A stretch of DNA of 12,977 bases from JBOFSQ01 sp051651625. GTDB taxonomy: Bacteria; Planctomycetota; Planctomycetia; Pirellulales; Thermoguttaceae. The position numbers and the translations under genes are program-made. The notes under the pieces are model-generated. The model saw only the letters and a program-made list of their open reading frames with translations. It was not told the DNA's origin and did no database searches. Position 1 is the first letter of the stretch, and each line of letters opens with the position of its first letter. Of the stretch, positions 7,901 through 12,977 are shown piece by piece. The DNA is taken from assembly GCA_051651625.1 (NCBI GenBank), contig JBOFSQ010000059.1, positions 1-12,977 on the forward strand, given 5' to 3'.

Positions 7901-8099
7901 TGCGGGCACAACTCATCAGGCGTTGAGCGACGCCGCTGAACTCACGCACCGACCGGACGACAGACTCCTGACCCGATACAAGACGGATTAGCTCGTGCGT
8001 TCGCTGATGCTGCTCCCAGAAGAGTAGCCCCTGCACACCAAACGCCACAACCACAATGGCCATGACGACCCAAAATCGGCGAACCAAAAGTGTCTTCAT
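4929..8099 (-). CDS. Hybrid sensor histidine kinase 1 (4-helix sensor, three PAS, kinase, one receiver)
   Basis: I start at the ATG at 8099 (1056 residues), 8 bp after the kinase 2 stop. A GTG at 8123 would overlap that gene and has no ribosome site. Order: membrane segment 10-28; extracytoplasmic probable four-helix sensor 29-214; membrane segment 215-239; PAS 263-372 and 383-497, each with four cysteines (304/315/318/328 and 427/433/437/440); coiled coil; PAS 525-640; HisKA with phospho-acceptor His677 in SHEIRTP; HATPase 777-900 with Asn794, DTGIG and GGTGLGL; receiver 922-1042 with phospho-acceptor Asp973 (LMDVQMPNMDG) and Lys1027. It should autophosphorylate at the inner membrane and pass phosphate to its own receiver. 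There is no HAMP or HPt. The last 13 residues extend past the receiver, and six of them plus the TAA come from the 28-bp repeat. Confidence 0.93.
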   Translation of the reverse strand: MKTLLVRRFWVVMAIVVVAFGVQGLLFWEQHQRTHELIRLVSGQESVVRSVREFSGVAQRLMSCARIYCVTNDNAFYDEFKTLCDKYRGVIPHRKEDKTYFGQRFDAQSRSMLDAFRDENLTKEEFAKLQKADSHITRIAEVANEAVDSVHAAHADSPQSTSGESSPALVELLCHSHEAMLREITSLIQEFDTEYHDRITATRNVIRSRRELFGYGFIVTQFVALLAVLIVASEALFAWRRKTLLESQSHVTRIQNEHERQLDHVINQTENGVLVIDHDLVIHRSNSVIEKVFQSRMPLVGHVCYERLYGRTQPCPQCPVIETFRTGCPATHRRFSEPIKKHISLSTSPLIDLDTGEINAVFMTVRDVSAQIEAERLQREHEEFVRDIFNSIQDGIFVIDHDYTILRTNPTFDKMYAAYAPLVGKKCWETSDCNNVCDDCPAVKMFLNGEPEYAIHQDPPTATTPGMWLEHYSYPLLNADGEIIGGINFVRNITQRKALEDSLKRYQHELEEIVSERTTKLAWSESKMAAVLNGNVPIFFYSPDGTIETINHAMELLLGFSESEMRGRKLHECYRDYAREQGLAIRHKGLKERQTALRMELPLVHRDGHTVWADCSLTVAYGAEGEQTQLVLMCLDITEKHKLVNSLEYARHSAERACLEAERANLAKSEFLANMSHEIRTPMNAILGMTYLCLQTELTVKQRDYLEKSQGATTSLIGIINDILDFSKIEAGKLLMEDIEFSLGQALQEVADVLEHRIVEKELILQTKVDHSVPDALVGDPLRLKQVLLNLVGNAVKFTEHGGITIQVTREELDDDVDSAGAVIVLAFSVQDTGIGMEHDQLEKLFTAFTQADTSTTRKYGGTGLGLVISKNLVELMGGEMTVSSTPGIGTTFRFTVCLKRDKSERALFETTSIYIQQDISWAQVLLVEDNKINQIVARELLESYGVKLRIASDGLEAVDLVKHNDFDLILMDVQMPNMDGYEATRTIRKMDKPGMAKLPILAMTAHAMQSDFEDSLAAGMNDHLTKPIDPSKLRKALAKWLRNERRRESESEHEA

Positions 8100-8107
8100 G
8101 TGGGCAC

Positions 8108-11100
8108 TCACTTCCGCAACCACGTTTCGAGTGCTTGGCGGAGTTTGTCGGGGTTGATTGGTTTTGTGAGGTGGTCGTCCATTCCTACTTCGAGACTGCG
8201 GCGGTAGTCGGCGTCCATCGCGTGGGCGGTCATGGCGAGGATCGGTAATTTTTTGATCCCCGGCTTGTCGAGTTGACGTATCGCCTTGGTCGCTTCGAGA
8301 CCGTCCATATTCGGCATCTGAACGTCCATCAAGACCAGATCGAAGTCGTTGTTTTTGACTAGCTCAACCGCCTCAAGTCCGTCGTTTGCAATCGTTAGCT
8401 TAATGCCGTACATCTCGACCATTCCTTCGAGGACGATCTGGTTGATACGGTTGTCTTCGGCCAGCAAGACTTTGGCACCGCTGATGTCGCGGCCTGGTCT
8501 TATCCCCGACGATGTCGCCGTTCCTCCTTCTTTTGCAGCTTGACGATTTGTCATCGCAGTAAGGATCGCCTCCTTGAACGACTGCGGCGAAATCGGCTTG
8601 ACGAGAAATCCCGCAACATCAAGCCCTTCAAGCTGCTGGAGGCAGTCGTGTTTGTCGTATGCCGACGCCATCAACACCTCCGGCGGATTTCCAATCACCG
8701 GATTGGATCGCATCTTGCGAATAGTCGCCAGCCCGTCCATACGCGGCATCTTCCAATCGACGAGGACGACATCATATTCCTTGCCGTCGGAAATCGCTCG
8801 AAGTATCTCGCTGATCGCTTGTTCGCCACTCTCAGCCAGATCGACATACGGCGTGATCGTGCGTGCAACCTTGCTGATGAACTCGCGGTCGGTCGCGCTG
8901 TCATCGACGATGAGTACACGCCAAGCAGCCATCTCGCTTTCCGCCGTTTGGCCCATCGCAGCCGTTATGTCTTCGAGCAGACATATCGTAAATCGGAAAC
9001 ACGTCCCAGCGTTGACGACGCTTGAGACGCTAATCTTGCCGCCCATAAGCTCAACAAGATTTTTTGAAATGACCAGTCCGAGTCCGGTGCCGCCGTATTT
9101 CCGCGTCGTCGATGCGTCGGCTTGCGTGAACGAAGTGAAGAGACGTTGCAACTGTTCGGCAGTCATTCCGATGCCGGTATCTTGGACAGAGAACTCGATC
9201 TCCAATTTTGTGTTGTCCGAAGTCGTTGCTGGCGACTGCGACCGCTGCACGCAAATCGAGACGCTCCCGCTGTCGGTAAACTTTACGGCGTTGTTGGCCA
9301 GATTCAAGAGAACCTGTCGCAGCCGGAGCGGGTCGCCGATGAGCCTGTCGGGGACATCGCTGCCAATATCGACTTTCAAAGCGAGTCCCTTCGGATGCGC
9401 TTTGTGTCCTAGGATGTCGATCACGTCGTTGACCGTCTCCGACAGCGTGAACGGAACCTCTTCGATACCGAGTCGGCCAGCCTCAATTTTTGAGAAGTCG
9501 AGGATGTCGTCGATGATGCGGAGTAGTTTTGTTGTGGCGTCTTGTGCTTTATCGAGGTAGTCGCGTTGTTTGGCGTTGAGTTCGGTTTGCAAACAGAGAT
9601 ATGTCAGTCCCAAGATGGCGTTCATCGGGGTACGAATTTCGTGCGACATATTTGCAAGGAACTCGCTCTTTGCGTGTGCCGACTGCTCGGCAGCTTCTTT
9701 CGCACGCACTAGCTCGGCCTGTTCGGCGGCGAGTTGGGCCTGTACTTGTTTGATCTCGCGGAGGTCGTGGGCGTAACTTGCCAAGACGGTGGCACCGTTT
9801 AGCTCCGTCTTTACGAGCGTCACTTCGAGCGGGAGCGGTTCGCCACTGGTCTTTCTGCGAGTCCACTCAAATCGTACCCGTTCGTTCTTGATCGCCTGAT
9901 TGAAGTAGTCTCGCAGGGCCTCGGTAGAGCGGCGTCCATCGGGCTGAAACTCCGGTGTATGATGCGACATGAAGTTGCCGATTACAGCCTCTCGACTGGC
10001 GAGGCCGTGCATCCGCACGGTCTCGGCGTTGCAGTAGACCGCCTTCATGTTTTCATCGAAGAGAATGACGGAGAGTGGTGTCAAATCGAGGAGTGTCTTG
10101 ATGCGATTGGCCGCCTCTTCTTGCGCAGCTTTGACCGCCTTCTCTTCCCGCAAGTCGCGTGTGTATGAGACAACAATTTCGGCATCGCCACGAATGATGA
10201 TTGCCAGCGTCACTTCACACGGGAGCGGCTCGCCATCGACAGTCAGGTGCATCCACTCAAACCGTTTGGCTTCGCCATCGTGAGCAGCTTCGCGGATGAG
10301 GTCGTCTCTCATCTCGGACGACAGACGCCCATTCGGTTGCCGTTCGGGACTAAGCGACGGATACCGTTCGAAGAGTTCGCGTTTGTCTTTGGCACCGAAG
10401 AGTTTTATTACCGCGTCGTTACAATCTAGCAGGTGTCCGTTGGCGTCCCATATTTTGCAGGCGATAGGTGAACTGTCAAACATCAGATGGATGTTTGCAT
10501 CGGCTCTTTGTCGCATTGAAAGTCCGATGCGAGTGACGCCGAGTGTTAGGACGACAATCGTCACGATCAGGAGGACGAAGTTCCCTGTAGCGATTAGTGC
10601 GTAGACATGCTTGTATGAGGCAACCGCATCTTTGAGTCGGATGTCGTGTTGATGTGCGAGCGAGTTGATACTTTTGGAGATTTCGTCCAGTGCCGACTGA
10701 TACGCCGGACTGTATAAGGCATTGATGGCAAAGCGACTGGGCGACTCGTCTGCCTCTGGTTCTAGTGGCCCCGGGGCGATTTTACCAGTTTTCACCGTCT
10801 CGATAGCTTGTTTTTCGATCAAGGCCAATTCGTCGCTGAGCGCGAGGGTGGCACTAAACTGTTTGAGGTCGTCTTCGTTGGCTTCAAACTTTGCCAGCAT
10901 GTCGTCGAGTGATATTTTGTCTGTTCCGGCGGCGCGGGTGAGACCTGGGTTGAGTTCCTGCGGACGTGGCGCGATTCCACTTCGCCAAGCGATGATGTCG
11001 TTGTAGAGTTGTGCGAACTGTTCCTGCTTTGTTTGGCAGTACGCGCGGGCGAACCGGGTCAAGTCGCGTGACGATAGACGCAGTTCCTCGATGATTGCAC

Positions 11101-11245
11101 CGATCTGATTTCCGCGTTCTTTGCACGCTACCCTGTCTTCTGTACAACTTCGTTGCAAGAGTGCAAGCCCAATGAGTGTAGCAAACAGGAACGCCGCGAC
11201 CGCGACCAATCCCCAAATTTGAAGACGCAAGCTCCGTTTTTTCAT
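8108..11245 (-). CDS. Hybrid sensor histidine kinase 2 (4-helix sensor, two PAS, kinase, two receivers)
   Basis: I start at the ATG at 11245 (1045 residues, MKKRSLRLQIW). The open frame extends to 11332, but those upstream codons run into the predicted promoter, and GGGA lies 6 nt before this ATG. Order: membrane segment 11-31; extracytoplasmic sensor 32-213 (ELRLSSRDLTRFARAYC is typical of a four-helix sensor seen in kinases and chemoreceptors); membrane segment 214-237; two mutually similar PAS domains 252-369 and 382-499 (both with FEW and GEPLP motifs); coiled coil; HisKA with His535; HATPase 635-757 with Asn652, DTGIG and GGTGLGL; receiver 1 at 774-898 with Asp830 and Lys883; receiver 2 at 924-1044 with Asp974 and Lys1028. 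It lacks an HPt and a DNA-binding output. It is the first gene of the operon and a paralogue of kinase 1. Confidence 0.93.
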   Translation of the reverse strand: MKKRSLRLQIWGLVAVAAFLFATLIGLALLQRSCTEDRVACKERGNQIGAIIEELRLSSRDLTRFARAYCQTKQEQFAQLYNDIIAWRSGIAPRPQELNPGLTRAAGTDKISLDDMLAKFEANEDDLKQFSATLALSDELALIEKQAIETVKTGKIAPGPLEPEADESPSRFAINALYSPAYQSALDEISKSINSLAHQHDIRLKDAVASYKHVYALIATGNFVLLIVTIVVLTLGVTRIGLSMRQRADANIHLMFDSSPIACKIWDANGHLLDCNDAVIKLFGAKDKRELFERYPSLSPERQPNGRLSSEMRDDLIREAAHDGEAKRFEWMHLTVDGEPLPCEVTLAIIIRGDAEIVVSYTRDLREEKAVKAAQEEAANRIKTLLDLTPLSVILFDENMKAVYCNAETVRMHGLASREAVIGNFMSHHTPEFQPDGRRSTEALRDYFNQAIKNERVRFEWTRRKTSGEPLPLEVTLVKTELNGATVLASYAHDLREIKQVQAQLAAEQAELVRAKEAAEQSAHAKSEFLANMSHEIRTPMNAILGLTYLCLQTELNAKQRDYLDKAQDATTKLLRIIDDILDFSKIEAGRLGIEEVPFTLSETVNDVIDILGHKAHPKGLALKVDIGSDVPDRLIGDPLRLRQVLLNLANNAVKFTDSGSVSICVQRSQSPATTSDNTKLEIEFSVQDTGIGMTAEQLQRLFTSFTQADASTTRKYGGTGLGLVISKNLVELMGGKISVSSVVNAGTCFRFTICLLEDITAAMGQTAESEMAAWRVLIVDDSATDREFISKVARTITPYVDLAESGEQAISEILRAISDGKEYDVVLVDWKMPRMDGLATIRKMRSNPVIGNPPEVLMASAYDKHDCLQQLEGLDVAGFLVKPISPQSFKEAILTAMTNRQAAKEGGTATSSGIRPGRDISGAKVLLAEDNRINQIVLEGMVEMYGIKLTIANDGLEAVELVKNNDFDLVLMDVQMPNMDGLEATKAIRQLDKPGIKKLPILAMTAHAMDADYRRSLEVGMDDHLTKPINPDKLRQALETWLRK

Positions 11246-11312
11246 GACGTGTCCCGTGGTGCTGTGTGATTTTGGCTTGTTGTTCATGTGCCGAGAGTCC
11301 GCAAGAGATACC

Positions 11313-11340
11313 ATTTTACGCATGTCTTGCAAGACGTCAA
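11313..11340 (-). promoter_or_regulatory. Sigma70-like promoter for the kinase operon
   Basis: On the minus strand TTGACG (11335-11340) and TAAAAT (11313-11318) each match the -35 and -10 consensus at five of six bases, with a 16-bp spacer. Transcription would start near 11306, leaving a leader of about 60 nt before the ATG at 11245. This supports that start over the upstream in-frame codon at 11332, which lies within the promoter. Confidence 0.6.
11324..11335. promoter_or_regulatory. 12-bp perfect palindrome in the promoter spacer, candidate operator
   Basis: GTCTTGCAAGAC is its own reverse complement. It fills most of the spacer of the kinase-operon promoter and overlaps the last base of the -35 box. 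A dimeric regulator bound here would block or remodel RNA polymerase binding. The regulator is unknown, and neither kinase has a DNA-binding domain. Confidence 0.4.
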
Positions 11341-11365
11341 TCGAGTGTGGAGGTAGTGGAGCGAG

Positions 11366-11391
11366 TTGGGAAATCAGATTGGGAAATCAGA
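11366..11391. repeat. Tandem pair of a 13-bp unit
   Basis: TTGGGAAATCAGA occurs twice head to tail at 11366-11378 and 11379-11391 without mismatch. The last eight bases, AAATCAGA, are also the first eight of the 28-bp repeat at 11384, so the tandem copy looks like a local duplication at the edge of that repeat. Confidence 0.8.
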
Positions 11392-11550
11392 ACACGAAGC
11401 GTAAGCGAGTGCCCAAAATCAGAACACGAAACGTAAGCGAGTGAAGTGCAACCCAAAGTCCAATAGGACATATAGGCCCTATATGACCTATATGTCTTAT
11501 TGGACGCACCGCATCACGCGGGCACTCGCTTACGCTTCCCGCTCTGATTT
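11384..11550. repeat. Composite palindromic element between the kinase operon and ribonuclease D
   Basis: Two plus-strand copies of the 28-bp repeat (11384-11411 and 11416-11443, one difference) are followed by the 18-mer GTGAAGTGCAACCCAAAG (11441-11458), identical to that at 4847. A hairpin follows, with arms CCAATAGGACATATAGG (11460-11476) and 11487-11503: 17 bp with one mismatch that can pair as G-U in RNA. After a short unique stretch comes an inverted 28-bp copy at 11523-11550 that overlaps the end of the ribonuclease D gene. The hairpin is 26 bp downstream of that gene's stop. The 11246-11529 interval holds no gene, only this element, the 13-bp tandem pair and the kinase promoter. Confidence 0.87.
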
Positions 11551-12768
11551 GGATTCTGCGATTTCAAATCTCTCAGCCGAAACGATTTCTACCATTTCGG
11601 AGTCGTCGTGGCTCGGTTTTAGGCGGAGAACGAGGCGTCCGTGGAGGACGCCTTCGAGTAGCGGTGCGATCACGTCGCGTCGCCAGCCGTGCGCGAGTCG
11701 CGGAACGATGTCGCGCGGCAGCGTGTTGTGGGCGTGCGCAACCCACTCGCGGAGGTCAGACGTCGTTGCCGCGATTGTCGGTGCTATCGACTCGCGGCGG
11801 CAGATGATTCCAAGTACGGTGTGCAGAAACGCAATCGCCGACGCATATTGCGGATACGATGTCCGCCGCAGCGGTTGCGGCCACTCCGACTGCGATAGCG
11901 ACAGCGCGTCCGCTATCGCATCGACAATCCCGTCGCGGAGCCTTGCACCGGACGGCACACCACGAAGCGACGCGATTTTCGTAGCGTCCGCCGAACCACG
12001 CTGGGCCAGTTCAACAATCACATCGTCGCGGAGAATCTGCTGCGCGGGGTGGTTCGTTTGGCGTCCCCAAGTGTCGCGGAAACTCCACAAACTGCGGACA
12101 ATCGCCAACGCCTTCGGCGGAAGCGTCCCGCACCGCGCGACGCCACGCCACGTCTCGCCCGTGAGCGCACCAATCCATTTGTCGCAAGCCGTGCGCGACT
12201 CTTCCGCAAACCACGCCAAACGCTTTTGCCTCACAAGCAGTTTGCGAAGTCGGCTGGCGAGATCGGGAAGATAACGAACGTCGTCGAGTGCGTAACGTAT
12301 TTGCTGCGGCGTGAACGGACGCCGCGACCAGTCGGTTCGCGTCTCGTCTTTCGAGAGACGAACGTCGAGGAAACGCTTCACGAGCGTCCCGAACGCCGCA
12401 GGATATTCGTTCGTGATCAGACCAGCGGCAAGTTGAACGTCAATGACGTTGGGCGGAATCTTACCGACGGCACGGTGACAAAACTCCATCTCGCTGCGTC
12501 CGGCGTGAACGATTACTTCACGTTCGCCGTCGCAGATGAATTGCCAGAACGGCTTGAGGTCGCCGCAGGTGAACGGGTCGATGATCGCCAGCGACGACGG
12601 CGTAGCGACTTGCACGAGACAAAGTTCCGGTAAGTAACGCCGTTCGGAGATGAACTCCGTGTCGAACGCCACCCACGCTGCACCGCGCTGGTCGGCCAAA
12701 AACGCAGCAAGCGATTCCGGTGAAGTGAGCGTCTTGTGCGACGAATATGTGTTTTGGGGAGTATACAT
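11530..12768 (-). CDS. rnd: Ribonuclease D
   Basis: The 412-residue protein is a DEDDy-type 3'-5' exoribonuclease that trims tRNA and other small RNA precursors in the cytoplasm. The exonuclease domain spans about 15-180. Exo I is Asp36 and Glu38 in VAFDTEFISERRYLPELCLVQ. Exo II includes Asp110 in NVIDVQLAAGL. Exo III is Tyr159 and Asp163 in YALDDVRYL. An HRDC-like nucleic-acid-binding domain follows at about 215-290 (LPPKALAIVRSLWSFRDTW to VDAIADAL), and a second, more diverged helical region lies at 300-385. The ATG at 12768 gives an N-terminus of normal length, but the ribosome site is weak. The C-terminus ends KSEREA with TAA, all supplied by the 28-bp repeat at 11523-11550. Length and motifs fit the family. 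It is upstream of, and codirectional with, the kinase operon. Confidence 0.92.
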   Translation of the reverse strand: MYTPQNTYSSHKTLTSPESLAAFLADQRGAAWVAFDTEFISERRYLPELCLVQVATPSSLAIIDPFTCGDLKPFWQFICDGEREVIVHAGRSEMEFCHRAVGKIPPNVIDVQLAAGLITNEYPAAFGTLVKRFLDVRLSKDETRTDWSRRPFTPQQIRYALDDVRYLPDLASRLRKLLVRQKRLAWFAEESRTACDKWIGALTGETWRGVARCGTLPPKALAIVRSLWSFRDTWGRQTNHPAQQILRDDVIVELAQRGSADATKIASLRGVPSGARLRDGIVDAIADALSLSQSEWPQPLRRTSYPQYASAIAFLHTVLGIICRRESIAPTIAATTSDLREWVAHAHNTLPRDIVPRLAHGWRRDVIAPLLEGVLHGRLVLRLKPSHDDSEMVEIVSAERFEIAESKSEREA

Positions 12769-12801
12769 TTGGCGTATCCGTTCACGGAATTTCGAGGAGT
12801 T

Positions 12802-12865
12802 TCACACGGAGTCACAGAGGCACGGAGAAGAGATGAATCCGCAGATTGTCGCAGATTTTACGCAT
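12802..12865. repeat. Intergenic short-repeat remnants (CACGGAG and GCAGATT types)
   Basis: Positions 12802-12830 read TCACACGGAGTCACAGAGGC and onward to CACGGAGAAG, a degenerate tandem of a CAC-GAG unit. Positions 12841-12858 hold two spaced GCAGATT copies followed by TTACGCA. Both resemble short interspersed repeats rather than coding sequence. They lie upstream of the ribonuclease D start, and I could not define a promoter for that gene among them. Confidence 0.5.
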
Positions 12866-12885
12866 TGTTGGCAGTTTCTTTTTCT

Positions 12886-12977
12886 CTCACAAAGGCACGA
12901 AGTACACGAAGAACACAAAGGACGTTTTCAATTCCAATCCGCTTCGTGACCTTTGTGCTCTTTGCGCCTTTGTGTGA
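12886..12977. repeat. Second CACAAAGG palindromic repeat, reaching the window end
   Basis: The left arm TCTCACAAAGGCACGAAG begins at 12886, and the right end CTTTGCGCCTTTGTGTGA finishes at 12977. The arms are imperfect inverted copies and match the terminal inverted repeats of the element at 3008-3141. The interior differs. The element may continue past the window edge. Confidence 0.7.

Noticed and set aside
8097..8123. Upstream GTG start at 8123 for kinase 1
   Set aside because: It would overlap the kinase 2 gene by 16 bp, has no ribosome site, and adds eight residues before a normal membrane-anchor N-terminus at the ATG at 8099.
8574..9560. 328-residue forward-strand open frame
   Set aside because: It is antisense to the kinase and receiver domains of hybrid kinase 2. 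Its Ser- and Arg-rich translation is typical of an antisense frame in a GC-biased gene.
11441..12274. 277-residue forward-strand open frame beginning in the CCTATAGG hairpin
   Set aside because: Its first residues are translated repeat (YRPYMTYMSY) and the rest is antisense to ribonuclease D.

Overview
The window looks like a stretch of a Planctomycetota chromosome, perhaps a Pirellulales-type lineage. This is an inference from the short Tat-type leader on a sugar-isomerase-like TIM-barrel protein, a zinc-ribbon/GYF protein, two very large hybrid histidine kinases, moderate GC content, and many families of short interspersed palindromic repeats. No phage, plasmid, integrase, transposase or CRISPR genes are visible.

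Layout. Positions 1-231 hold the 3' end of an unrecognised plus-strand gene. Positions 232-566 hold no convincing gene, only a hairpin repeat and two copies of a 28-bp repeat. A minus-strand tRNA-Arg(ACG) lies at 567-640. Three plus-strand genes follow: an exported sugar-isomerase-like protein (889-1794), a zinc-ribbon/GYF protein (1814-2365), and a B12-binding radical SAM protein (2464-4833). All the remaining genes are on the minus strand. A hybrid-kinase operon is transcribed from about 11306 leftwards: kinase 2 at 8108-11245, then kinase 1 at 4929-8099, with 8 bp between them. Ribonuclease D (11530-12768) lies upstream of that operon. The right end (12802-12977) is a cluster of repeats.

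How the genes work together. The only clear functional unit is the kinase pair. The two are paralogues with related extracytoplasmic sensors and nearly identical catalytic and receiver cores, but different PAS input modules. Neither has an HPt domain, so phosphate must leave through a protein not in this window. A good sigma70-like promoter with a 12-bp palindrome in its spacer lies in front of the pair. The isomerase-like and zinc-ribbon genes are 19 bp apart and may be cotranscribed. The other genes look unrelated in function.

The most unusual content is the repeat population and how it enters coding sequence. (1) A 134-bp element with 23-bp perfect terminal inverted repeats lies inside the radical SAM gene and is read through in frame, adding about 45 residues between two domains. 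(2) A 28-bp repeat, present six times, supplies the last six codons and the TAA stop of two unrelated genes, kinase 1 and ribonuclease D, in the same reading frame. (3) CCTATAGG-type hairpins sit just 3' of three genes, and two of them belong to larger composite elements that also carry the 28-bp repeat.
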